DNA of 60,334 nt. It comes from Hortaea werneckii. Taxonomy: Eukaryota; Ascomycota; Dothideomycetes; Mycosphaerellales; Teratosphaeriaceae. Below the pieces are notes generated by a model that saw only the letters and a program-made list of their open reading frames with translations, was not told the DNA's origin and ran no database searches. Below, in pieces: positions 11,257 to 21,295 of the stretch; within the stretch, counting starts at the first letter, position 1; every line of letters begins with the position of its first letter. The translations under genes and the position numbers were made by a program. The stretch spans positions 1-60,334 of the forward strand of contig JBAOKB010000069.1 in the NCBI GenBank assembly GCA_037044905.1. Reading direction: 5' to 3'.

Positions 11257-12300
11257 GATTGAGCAGTCTATATTGATGATTTCTTGCGATTGTAACATTT
11301 TAAGAAGGTGGTCATCCGACGACCTTTATATCTTTGGGCGGAAAAGAGCCCAAAGACAAGCGAGAATAGGTATAAGCAACTTTCACGCTACACCATATCG
11401 ATGCTCAGCCATTTCGAGCTCGGGTTCGGGACTGGTCCATGACATTCGTCTCGCTGGTTGGTCGGACTACATGCGTGCTATAATGACCAATGCTTACGGA
11501 GCGCATGCTTGCATATACTTTGACGGCACATTCAATAAGAGGCGTCCCAGCTATGGTTTGGGATGTGCCACTCGGGGGCCCTCCCGGGAACCTTCCTCAA
11601 TACATGTCTCGTCCAGATACTCTCCGGCCTTGGACGCCTGCACGATGACAGCTTCTTGGAACTTGGCTACTATGCACAGATGTGGAAGGCCAGGATACCT
11701 TCGAGCTGGAGCAGCTATGTACGTCGATCTTCTGGCCAAGTTGTGTCCCGATGCACGCGGAAGCTATCAAACCAGACAGATTACGAATTAACACCGTTCA
11801 TGGTGGCGTTACACACCCTCGGTCTTGGTCCTATTGATAACCTCCCGGAAAGATCCTAGCGGTCGGTACGATCATACAGACGCTAGAATGCCATTACCTT
11901 GGGGCCTAGGGGAAGACCGTTCAATCGAAATCACACCATCTCGACTGTGTGGCTAGACACAAGATGAGACTGCTGTGTTTCGACCTTGGTAATCCACCAT
12001 TAAGCGCGAAGCTCCAAACCAAGCAAGCAGGTGGAAAGCTCAAGAAATACGGCGAGGTGTTACAGAAAGCATACGAAACCGCTTCATGTCGGTGGACTAG
12101 ACCCCATCTTTATCTCTGGAAACTCTCAACATTTCTTAACGGATCAGTGCAAAGGTGGACCGGATTCGCTGAAGATGAAAAGGACTTCCTACTTTGCACA
12201 GTTTGTTTCCGCTCCTATCTTTGCTTTAACCCTTTTCCCTCGAGCCTGTAGCATTCTCCAATCTCCTCGTCTTCACTTGTCTTGACCCCGCAAAGCATTT
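11257..12300. promoter_or_regulatory. Upstream region of the NmrA-like gene
   Basis: 1044 bp without a supported gene. A TATA box (TATAAA on the minus strand, 11325-11330) lies about 70 bp before the NmrA-like start, and GGTCGGACTA, identical to the copy at 10067, lies at 11460-11469, about 204 bp before it. Frames such as 11949-12251 look random and have no family-like sequence. Confidence 0.45.
11325..11330 (-). promoter_or_regulatory. TATA box of the NmrA-like gene
   Basis: TATAAA on the minus strand within GATATAAAGG, about 70 bp before the start codon. Confidence 0.5.
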
Positions 12301-13059
12301 TCATGGGAACTCCTCGCCAATCTTAATTGTGGTGTTGACTGGCCACAGCTTAGCTATCTTCATACCGACAGCAAAGTAGCCGTCTCTACTGCTATCTGCG
12401 ACAGTTTCCGAAGCCGCGAAGACGCTATTCTGAAGCACCGAATAGTTTGCTTCTCCGCCGTAGAAAGTTGGCGTCCATACTTTGAAGCTTCAGCACACTT
12501 TCGAATCTCTCTAGATACATGGTCAAGCTTACCAGAATAGGAATACCCATATGGGACACTACGTCCCTCAGACTTGTTAGAGTTGAAGATCTCAGTCGCT
12601 AACTCTGAGGCGTGGTCGATTCCATTGATCCTGAAAAGGAACGGCTTGTCGCCGTTATCTGGCACAACCTCGCCGACACAAGCGGGACGAGCAATGCCGT
12701 CGTTTCCTGGATCTGCAGTCAGATAGTCGCCTGCATCTCGTATGCTGCCGCTGAATTGGAACTCGAAGCCTGGTTCCGAAAACAGATGGCCTTCGACGAT
12801 CGGCCCCAGAAGCTGCAAACCTCCAGTTGCGAGGTTGCCGAGATTTGAGACCCGTTCGACGGTGAGCTTCTCAAGTTAGCATCTTGAAGCATCGATCTTT
12901 AGGTCTACTCACATTCAAATAGAGTGCAGGGGTCGCGTGTATGTACGGCGCCGAGGGAGGTAGGTGTGTCACCGGCGCATCTGATCCTCCTCCGGCTACA
13001 CAGGTTTGAATCGAAGTTGCAACAACTATGGCAGGAAGTGCTGAGATGTAGTGCAACAT
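12301..13059 (-). CDS. Secreted DUF3237-like protein
   Basis: Three exons: 13059-12913, 12866-12533 and 12479-12301, with introns of 46 and 53 nt (donors GTGAGT, GTAAGC); 219 residues. A signal peptide (MLHYISALPAIVVATSIQTC) leads to a mature protein like the fungal DUF3237 family: LGNLATGGLQLLGPIVEGH, SEPGFEFQFSGSIRDAGDY, and after the second splice NYSVLQNSVFAASETVA and YFAVGMKIAKLWPV. DUF3237 is a small beta-barrel family of unknown chemistry, often beside secondary-metabolism enzymes. Reading straight through the second intron would give an unrelated C terminus ending in a premature stop, so the splice matters. Its promoter faces that of the beta-propeller gene. Confidence 0.82.
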
Positions 13060-13130
13060 GACGGCTATTTCACAAAGGAGACAAAAGGATGAAATTGCAT
13101 ATTGAATGAGTTTAGTCGAGATGCAATTGG

Positions 13131-13138
13131 TATTTAAA
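13131..13138 (-). promoter_or_regulatory. TATA-like box of the DUF3237 gene
   Basis: TTTAAATA on the minus strand, about 72 bp before the start codon. Confidence 0.45.
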
Positions 13139-14062
13139 CCCTTTGGAGGAGAAGCTACCTCTCAATTTGCCCATACCAAATGGATCCTATGAGCTGATGT
13201 ATAATGCTGACCAGGCCCTCCGCTGCCGATTATACATGCTTCAGGTCCAAGTGCAGAGTTCATGTAGTTTAGCCGACTCGGCTTCGGGGCTGACTCATGC
13301 TGTACAACTATACAACGTACGATGAACATACTACCTAGGCCACTGAGCTGTGGAAGGCGACAAGCTCACCGAAAAGCTTGTCGCTCTTAGCCAACACCAA
13401 ACGATGACATTGGCAAATTCTTCGAGTTTCTTGGATGGCTTTTATCTCACCTCGCAGCATGATTAAGCATGAATCAGCATCGGTGGCGTTCTGCAGGACA
13501 TTGCTACAACCTGGGCCGCAACATCGGGCATTTCTCTGATCGAGCACGCTGCCTGCGATCTTCACTACTGTGTCCAATGATGAAGTGTACTTCTAACCAT
13601 GTCTCCCTCATAGCCGTTCATACTCGACTGTAATTGGCACAACGAAGCAACTTGCGATCGTTGGCGGTTGATGTGCCGTCATTTGCCACTGACATCGGTT
13701 GCCAGTCTACGAATACCCACCCGCAATTCAGCCTTGCGGTGTCAATAGGCGAGGCTGCCAGCTACTGACTGGCTTTTCTACAAGCGCTGCAATCTTGAAG
13801 TTTCAAGCCATCATAGCTCCATCCACACCACCGGTTGCAAGGTCCGGTGCATCCTTTACCGCTAATCACCTCGGATTCGGGTGCGTGAGACTGAAAACCT
13901 TGTGATGGATGAATCGCGGTTCCTAAAACTGACCTCAATCGGCGTCACTGTGGTAGCTAAGATCGATCTATCAGTGTCAATATGGCTTTTGGATCTTGTC
14001 TGGATGCCAGACTCCCCGCCTTGTGTAAATGCCTGCGACGGGAGAAGGGCGTAGTGTACATC

Positions 14063-14071
14063 ATATATATA
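14063..14071 (+). promoter_or_regulatory. TATA box of the beta-propeller gene
   Basis: ATATATATA, about 55 bp before the start codon. Confidence 0.5.
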
Positions 14072-14124
14072 CGGCGCTTGGCTCGACCCTCGCTCAAGTG
14101 CAAGCAAGAGTTCCAGTTGACAAG

Positions 14125-15174
14125 ATGTACGTTCTCGCAGCTGCCATTTATCTTCTCTTCACGATTGCCACTGACGCAATTTTGCTCCATGCTGGTGATA
14201 ACGCCGTCGGTACCATTTGGACGTTTGCCAACGAAACCTGGATCGAAAACCTTGCCACCAGACAAAATGGAATGCTCCTTTGCACCTCTCTCAATCGATT
14301 CGCTGTCTACCAAGTTGACCCTTTTGGGCACACTGCAGTAGTAGTCCATCAATTTGACTCTGGCGAAGGTGTCATTGGTATTACGGAAGTGCAAAATGAT
14401 ATTTGGATAGTTGCCACTTCGAATGTGAATCTCACAACGTCGACTGCTAAGCCTGGCTCGGCAAAGATTTGGAGGCTTGACATGGGCGCTTGGAGCGTGG
14501 TAATTCCCCTCATCATTCGTTGGCTCATCGACTGGAATTAGCTGACAGAGTAGTAGGGTGCCAAAGATCCGGTCAAGCTAATCAACAGCATGCCAGACGT
14601 TGGACTTCCGGACGGTCTGACTACTTTAGACTTCGATCGCGGGACTGTCTTGCTTGCAGATGCGTCGAAGAGTACTATTTGGCACGTGGACACAACTACA
14701 GGACGATATACTGCTGCCATTAACAGTACGTCCTTTGGGCCCCTAGGTTCGGAACTCCCACTTGGCGTTGATGGCATCCACAACCTCCAGGGTGAGCTTT
14801 ACTTCACAAATCCAAGCAGCAACCTCTTTGGCAAGATCGCAATCAACGATGATGGCACTGCAGCGGGCCCAATCCAAACCATCTCGACTGCCGCGGAGGT
14901 TGGAGATGACTTTGCAGTGGCAGAAGACGGTACTGCATACATCGCGGGCAACAATACGCTCTGGAGGGTGACGCAAGATGGTCAAACCCAGGCCTTGGTC
15001 GGAGGGAACGGCAGTACAGTCGTGCAGGGAATTACCTCAGCAGCTTTTTCTCGGACAAGCAGTGACCGTGGTGTGTTGTATCTGGGCACTAATGGAGGTA
15101 TGCTCCTTCCGCCGCCTGGTACACGAGTTCACGGCGGACAAGTTTTGGCCGTCAATGTCAATCTGTTTGACTAA
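14125..15174 (+). CDS. Secreted six-bladed beta-propeller (SMP-30-like) protein
   Basis: Two exons, 14125-14499 and 14557-15174, with a 57-nt intron (donor GTAATT, CTGAC branch, acceptor TAG); 330 residues. The signal peptide MYVLAAAIYLLFTIATDA is followed by repeated blade-like units of about 45 residues: GTIWTFANETWIENLATR, GLPDGLTTLDFDRGTVLLAD, GVDGIHNLQGELYFTN, GDDFAVAEDGTAYIAGNNTLWRV and GVLYLGTNGG. This is the SMP-30/gluconolactonase-like TolB-type propeller seen in many secreted fungal proteins, several of them in metabolite clusters where they may act as lactonases or isomerases. N-glycosylation sites (NET, NLT, NST, NNT, NGS) fit export. The reaction is unknown. It diverges from the DUF3237 gene and converges on the GPI-protein gene. 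Confidence 0.85.
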
Positions 15175-15932
15175 GAGCCAACCTCAAAAGCAACCAAAGA
15201 GGGTTTTCACGAGAAGGCGCTCAAGGAAACGACTTACTCTGGTGGCAGAAGGGAGAGCACCAGTGGATATATTATATTACGGCCGTCAGGTTGGCACGAA
15301 CGACCACAGGTTGCAGAAAACAGAGGATCCCATATAACTCTATGTTCAGGAATTTGAGTCACTTTTTACTGGTAAGAACCGGAATTCGGCAACGCTAGCG
15401 GCGGTTACCGAGCATCCAAGAGGCGCGAGAGAGAGCCTAGAGATAGAGATGCTATAGAGATGCTCTTGCCTTAAGAAGCAAGAGACGTCGTAGAGATAGC
15501 TTTTCGACATCTCTACGACATACTCTTCCTTCAAGCGTAATACATTCTTTTGTAGCAATTTGTAGCAATGTCTACATTACCAGAGACCTGGTTAGACGGC
15601 TTGGGAAGCTTAGTCAAGTGTCGACCTTGGGGCAAAACGATGATTGTGAATTTTCAGGGACACATTAATTGTATTGTGTTATCAACATCTCAATCCTGTG
15701 GCCGCTTCATGTTGAGATGTGACTAAGTGCGATTTCCTCTTCCACTCTCAGAATGCTCTGCTGCCATTTTGTCCAAGAAGGTCGTAAGCAAGCCTCCTGA
15801 ACTCATGAATTAGGGTATACATTAAAATCGCCTTATTCCTTCCACCCCTTCATGCCTTCGTAATTTGTAACGGACTATCGAATGCCGCGAAGCGCCTGCT
15901 CGACATGGCCCTTTACGATATTCGTTTCCACC
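15175..15932. other. Convergent spacer with foldback sequences
   Basis: 758 bp without a supported gene, between converging 3' ends. It contains two neighbouring hairpin-forming sequences (15463-15519), listed separately, and a direct repeat of TTGTAGCAAT near 15549-15568. Confidence 0.55.
15463..15519. repeat. Two adjacent perfect hairpins
   Basis: CTCTTGC (15463-15469) pairs with GCAAGAG (15478-15484) across an 8-nt loop. GTCGTAGAGAT (15487-15497) pairs perfectly with ATCTCTACGAC (15509-15519) across an 11-nt loop. Just upstream the GAGATGCTATAGAGATGCT sequence repeats the same core. It may be a worn miniature inverted-repeat element or an RNA processing/termination structure. Confidence 0.6.
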
Positions 15933-16546
15933 CTAGAGCACAATGGCAAGACCAAGCGTCCCAAGAGCTATAGCACCAAGCCCAAACATGCTGACCGTGC
16001 TGCCGGCGCCACTGGTACTGCAGGAGCCTTCATCGCCAAGCTTGTTGACTCCAGCAGTAGCCTCGACATCGTACTGATAGTATGCCGTGCCTGTCAGGTT
16101 GAAGGAAATGGTCTTTACATTGTCCCGACCATAATTACTCTCAGCGATTGTCTGGTAGCATTGAGCTGAAGTCTCAGCTGTGTGCAAATCGCATGATTCA
16201 GTGATCGTTGCGCTTGTTTCTGAGTATATGGCTTCAGTCGTTGCTATGAAGACGGATGGCCCTTCCGTTATAGTTATTGGCTACGGGTTGTTAGTTATCA
16301 GAGTGTGTGATGAAGAGCTGTAATACCCACCGGAGCACCAGCGCTGCAAGCGTCGTTGAAAGCCGCGCTCGTGCATACTGCTGCATAAGTTGTCGTTCCA
16401 TTACAATTCTCAATGACGGAGGCAGCCCAATGCGTGTTCGGATCCAGATTATCAATGAACAGCTGCAGCGTGCTTTGAGCCGCTGTACCGATGGCCAGGA
16501 GACCCGTTAGATAGATGCCGATCATGCCGATCAAGTTGCCGATCAT
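15933..16546 (-). CDS. Small GPI-anchored cell-surface protein
   Basis: Two exons, 16546-16331 and 16280-15933, with a 50-nt intron (donor GTGGGT, CTAAC branch, acceptor TAG); 187 residues. Signal peptide MIGNLIGMIGIYLTGLLAIG at the N terminus. The C terminus has the GPI pattern: a small-residue stretch CSTSGAGSTVSM followed by the hydrophobic tail FGLGAIALGTLGLAIVL and no residues after it. Between them are six cysteines, Ser/Thr-rich stretches and several N-glycosylation sites (NGT, NLT). It is expected at the plasma membrane or wall. I do not recognise a named family. Confidence 0.82.
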
Positions 16547-17894
16547 TTTGATTTCCTTCGAGTTTATAGAGCAATCAAAGTCGGAACAAAACGAGCGTAG
16601 GGCAGACAGAAGAAGCAAGAAGTCGCAGAAGCAAGGCAATAGGGTTAAACGTCCATAAAGGCCCGAAAGGGCGGCTTGAGCATTTTGTACAGCTGAAATG
16701 AGATGGACCCTTCGAATGCAAAGAGAACGGGAGTCAAGAGTGCGTGTGGGTATCGCTGCACCCGCTCACCGCGCTGGTTGAAGGCAATCAGGCTTGCCTA
16801 GATGCCGTGGACGCTAGGAATTTGAAGCAAGAAACAGGGGACATCATAGGAGTCTCAAGCCGCAAGAGACGTGCTCGGACGACGATGTCTCATGTAGTCG
16901 CAGGGCGGCCACGCATTCGACCATGCATTCGACCATGTTACACTACATACTGACGTCTTCCGATCATGCAAAGACAGTCTCTGGTGCCCTTGCTCGACCA
17001 ATTGGCGCTGACTCTCTGACTTCGATGGCTTAGAGAAAGACGGCGGGGAGACCCAGAAAAAATAATTTCATGCGCTTTGGGTGTTCTTCGCCCGGCAGCT
17101 GTCAATGCACAATCTCGCGTGGCGTGGGAAATAATTTCGCGTGGCACTGATGAGCCGGCGGCCCGTCATGTCGGAAACAAAACTTTGGAGCTGTTTCGGC
17201 ACTTCCACTAGAACTTCATCTCACTGACCTCACGCGAGTCAGGACTTCTTCCACTGGTCATCCTTGCTGGAGGTCTTGTGCGACAGTCAGAGGAGGCTCG
17301 CTGTGGAAAGCAGGATATCTTGTCCTTATGTTGACGAGATCGCTAATTCATGTTTTATGATGCGGAAAGGTCTACTTGCTCACAGGTCTTGGTGACGTTT
17401 TCGACCTCGTAAAACATGTTATCCCGGCTATCGGCACCACTTTCATTGTGGTATTCCCAAAAGCCTACAAGATTATAGAAGCACCTATGCAAAAGGCTTA
17501 GAGAACAGGAATCGAAGCATCCTTGGAGCCATCTCCCGTCGAGCTGATCAAGAACCACCCGTCCTGCAGATAACCTGTTCATACGCATAATGCAGCGTAT
17601 CTGATGGCCATTTCACGTCGGTCTCCTCTAATCACAAATTGGAACCCTAAGTACAGGAAACGTATCAATGGCATGCCTTATCACCTGCCAGCTGGGATGA
17701 AGTGTTTGTATGGCATATTACGTAGCTTTACTTCTGCTGATTTGCAGCTCGACCTCAACAACGGGAACAAGCAGTAGCGCGCTTTCCTATTTTGTAAGTG
17801 ACGGAATCACATGCAAAATTTGGACTCCGGTGCAAACGCCTTCAGCGCATGTCAGAGACGTTCAGTGGAACATCAGCTCTCGACACCCCACAAC
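16547..17894. other. Long spacer, no gene seen
   Basis: 1348 bp between the divergent GPI-protein and first coiled-coil/cysteine genes. It includes a short tandem repeat (CATTCGACCATG twice near 16913-16937). Open frames are short and without family character. The frame of the next gene is open back to an ATG at 17811. Confidence 0.5.
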
Positions 17895-18895
17895 ATGACT
17901 GTTCTAGCAGATGGGGACTCCAGCATGGAACAGCAGAAATCGACGGATGTCCTCTTGATGGAGCTCATGGGCCTGGCTCTGGGCTGGGAGTTCGAAGGCG
18001 CTTCGGAGCACAGAGCGCTGGTCAAACGTTTGTATCAAGCTGCGCAAGAGGAGCGCAAGGCAGCCAACTCCCGATTCCTACATCTGCGGGAGAAGCAAGC
18101 CTCGTACGAGAAAGAGATAGACTCTCTCCGGGCCAAGCTGGCGAACACCGAAGCCACAACAGATGACTCGCAGCACTCCGAGATAGGCAAGAAGACCTCG
18201 GACGAAGTAGGAAGAGAAGGCAGCAGTAACGGTGAGCACGACTTCATGCATTTGGAACGAGCTAGGCTCACGAAGTACCAGTGCACTCGAAGCAGTTCGA
18301 TCCTCAGCAGAGTCTGCAGGGCACTGTTGTGGCGAGCAGCCCTTCAAGTTCTGCAAACATCGCGATTGACGGCGAAAGTCCTTCAGTGGAATCCTCAGAC
18401 CCTCGCAAGCGTCGAAAGACATGCCAAACATCTTCTGAGTCGCTATCGCTGCCTCATGCCTCGCCTCCTGCCACAATGTCATCCTCGGCTATACAACCAC
18501 AAACTCTCCCAACAAGCAGAAAGCCTTCAGTGGCGCCGATGAAGTCAGACCTCAGGAAGAACGCCAGCATACCTAGAACGGATTCTTATCGGCCATCCAA
18601 GGCCAATCCGACCAAACTCGATCCCGAACTTCGCAAACAACGAAAGCCAGTCTGTAAACATTGCCATGGAAGCGGAAAGGGCCAAGAATGCGACGGTGCT
18701 CCAAAGTGTAGTCTCTGTATATTACGTCGTCTGCCCTGCGAATACTATGCTTGCCGGGTCGAGAACTGTAACTATACCGTGTGCGGTTCCATTCACGACG
18801 ACCAATTGGACGCTGAGAAAGGAAACGGGCTACGGGTCGTCTTAGATAAAAACGGTAGAGTGATACACCCGCGGAACGGAGATTTAGGAGCATGA
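17895..18895 (+). CDS. Coiled-coil protein with C-terminal nine-cysteine module (tandem copy 1)
   Basis: Two exons, 17895-18231 and 18282-18895, with a 50-nt intron (donor GTGAGC, acceptor CAG); 316 residues. An ATG at 17811 in the same frame would add 28 residues. Residues about 40-90 form a charged coiled coil (HRALVKRLYQAAQEERKAAN, KEIDSLRAKL). A Ser/Pro-rich middle holds a basic cluster DPRKRRKT that could be a nuclear signal. The C-terminal module has cysteines at 237, 240, 249, 255, 258, 265, 270, 275 and 280: C-X2-C-X8-C-X5-C-X2-C-X6-C-X4-C-X4-C-X4-C. The first six resemble a Zn2Cys6 cluster, but at the wrong end of the protein and with three extra cysteines. It is probably a zinc-binding nuclear protein; I recognise no named family. 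The next gene has the same design. Confidence 0.8.
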
Positions 18896-19346
18896 GCGAC
18901 AGACAGCGACGATGCGATGTGGCAGTATGTGATCAAGTTCAGGCTTAGATGTCCTGTACTGTTTGTACCCAAGACGACGGACGGGGCTGTTGACGGGAAG
19001 CTGCAGCGTTTGGCAGAGAGCATCGAAACAGGGTTAGATATGTCGTCAAAGCGGCGAGATGCAAACAAAGGCACTTTTCCTAGCACATCTTCTCTTATGA
19101 AGATACCTTATATAAATGTGTAGTAGCTTCACCTTCGTTGCTCCTAAATCTACACCGTCGCAGTATCACCCCTCCAGATTTTGTCTACGAGAAGTTCGCC
19201 TGGTCGCTCCTTCCTGACTCCAAATCACGCAACGTCATGCCTTATCTGGCTTCAAAACATTGAATCTTTAGAAGGAACAAACCTTGCCAGACTCATTTGG
19301 ATCTTTTCGCACATTGGAATACCAACAAATCCTCCTCGACTGCACC
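18896..19346. other. Spacer between tandem coiled-coil/cysteine genes
   Basis: 451 bp between the stop of copy 1 and the start of copy 2, long enough for a terminator and a promoter. Copy 2 begins in the good context CACCATGG. No gene is seen here. Confidence 0.55.
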
Positions 19347-20607
19347 ATGGATGTTTCAACGTCGATCAATTCGGCGATCACGGCCCTGCAAACACAAATT
19401 GGTGCATTGCAGCGAAGCCTGGAAGACCAGACAAACCAACATAGGTCAGAGAAAGATCATCTGCTTGCGCAGAGTGAAAGACTTGCTGAGGTTGTGGCTA
19501 CACGAGATAGCCGCATAGAGGAGCTTGAGGAGCAGAATCGTCGACAGGCCCGACGAATCGAATTCTTGGAAAGCAAACAGGTGGAAGCCGACCGACGCGA
19601 GAGTGTTGCAAACACGTCTGAAAGCACTTGCAAAGCATGCAGAAGTCCCGACGACAGCAACCTTCATCACCAAAGGCCTACTGTCCGCCCAAAGGAAGAT
19701 GCTGCTGCTGTTGCAGCCGCTAGAACGGCGGTGGGAAACCGCAAAGTCTACTTTGCTCCTGCTCCTATTGCTCCGAAATACTTACAGAACCCGCAACCAG
19801 AGAGGGATGATGGCACAGCATTACGGGCTATGCTCGCTCTCGAGAAACCCAGTCAGATTGTGGCAGTAGATTGCTTTCCTGGCCGCGAATGGAAGGTCTC
19901 TGTCTGCGAGCTTCCCAAACTGGAGACTGAAGAAGAGTCTGCTGAGATAAAGAGAGAGGCAGACACAGAGGAAGGGGACGAGAAAGCGGTGGCGCAATAT
20001 TCAGAGGTAAGCTTGTCAGTACGTGTCAAGTCACATTCCGTGAGGAAACCAACAACAGTACTAGAGGCATTGACGCCCTGCGTGCGCGGCTCTGCACATC
20101 GCTCTATGCTCGTCCTCTTGGTGCACGTTTGTCTTTTCTACTGGACTCAGAGTTGCTGACCCTAGTGTAGCATCCCCAAGCACAAGGCTATACTACACTG
20201 CAAGAGCGCCCAAAGAGCGGCAGAAGCTCCAGTCAAGCGGTTGTCTCTTCTGTGCTGGAATTCGGTCTGGATGCTGACAAGGGACGTAAACGCTCATTAC
20301 CGGTTGAGGAATCTGCGAAAGATGGGCTCTGGCGCAAAGCCATATGTGAATACTGCTGGACGCACAGCACATTCTGCGACTTCCAAGGGTATGTGTCGCC
20401 CTTCAACTCAACCGAACGGAAGATGCTAATATTCCAAGTAGGCAATGCAATACTTGCCAGAGCATGAAGATCCAATGCGTACGAGTAAGGTGCGACCGTG
20501 GCCTCAATTGTCGAAGCGCGCGTTGTCCCTGCCTTCACCCTGGAGAATTCGATGAGAGCGATCCCAAGTGGGTAGTTAGAAGCGGCTCCCTGCCCTTCAG
20601 ATCGTGA
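19347..20607 (+). CDS. Coiled-coil protein with C-terminal nine/ten-cysteine module (tandem copy 2)
   Basis: Three exons: 19347-20006, 20171-20388 and 20442-20607, with introns of 164 nt (GTAAGC...TAG) and 53 nt (GTATGT...TAG, ATGCTAAT branch); 347 residues. Residues about 5-85 are a long coiled coil (LQTQIGALQRSLEDQ, RIEELEEQNRRQARRIEFLE). The C-terminal module spans the last splice: cysteines at 279, 282, 289, 295, 298, 305, 310, 316, 321 and 323, that is C-X2-C-X6-C-X5-C-X2-C-X6-C-X4-C-X5-C-X4-C-X-C. The first six match canonical Zn2Cys6 spacing exactly, but the basic residues that normally contact DNA between Cys2 and Cys3 are absent (WTHSTF). Spacing and layout match copy 1 although overall sequence is poorly conserved, so the pair are probably diverged tandem duplicates. 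Function unknown. Confidence 0.78.
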
Positions 20608-21295
20608 AGTGAAATGCGATGAATGGCCGGAAGGACCAACATCTTTGACGGACACTCCACTGGCTTTCGGCCGAATCTACGCATCCTTTTCTCGTCGTCC
20701 ACATGCGATAGACAGGGGACGGTATCAAAAGCACGAGTCTTGTCCAGGATATGTAGCATTAAGTGCCAAGATGGATGGGTTCGCAACCAATGCTGGAATT
20801 CAAGAGTTTGGTTGTAGCTACTACGCTGTCATCGAATACTATAGTTTGACAGAGTTGTTACTCCTAGAAACGACCTTCCTAAAGCACATTGGTGCGCCAA
20901 GACGAGCTTCCCTGCACGCAAGCTCATGAGGAAGCTTTCTCACTCTTGATCTCGCTTGTCAGCTCCACCGCTATCCGCTATCAGTTTATTTCCCTTTATC
21001 AGTGGCGTCACTACCTAACTACTGCACGACCATCATGCGCGCCTGCTTCATACAGCCTGGTTTCTTGCACCACTGTGACTATCCGCGACACTACGGTGCA
21101 ATATGACGCACGCAGAAAGTGAATGATGGCAACCGAAAGGATGGCTCTGCCAAACTCGGTTGTCATGTTGTTGTTATCGCAGGCTATTCGGAAGGAGTCA
21201 ACAAAGGTGTTGTTCTGTAGGCGATCTACACATTTCCTCTCAAACGCTGTCCAATTGGCTTTTTGTCCAGTGTCCGTCTTGGTAGACTAGCCACA
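20608..21295. other. Upstream region of the carboxypeptidase gene
   Basis: 688 bp without a supported gene, between two genes on the plus strand. Confidence 0.5.

Larger units (their letters stand above)
13060..14124. promoter_or_regulatory. Divergent promoter of the DUF3237 and beta-propeller genes
   Basis: 1065 bp between divergent starts. On the minus side a TTTAAATA box (13131-13138) lies about 72 bp before the DUF3237 start; on the plus side ATATATATA (14063-14071) lies about 55 bp before the propeller start. A palindrome AGCCGA-C-TCGGCT sits at 13271-13283. A minus frame at 13335-13577 has six cysteines but no recognisable family, and I do not call it. Confidence 0.55.

Noticed and set aside
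11027..11791. 254-codon plus-strand open frame
   Set aside because: It overlaps the first exon and promoter of the NmrA-like gene on the other strand, and its sequence has no domain-like character.
13335..13577. 80-codon minus-strand frame with six cysteines
   Set aside because: Starts without a signal peptide and has no clear homology; a zinc-cluster or effector reading could not be supported.
20007..20159. Read-through of the first intron of tandem copy 2 as a C-terminal hydrophobic tail
   Set aside because: A GTAAGC donor and a TAG acceptor after a CTGAC branch site join frames into the cysteine module, which matches copy 1.
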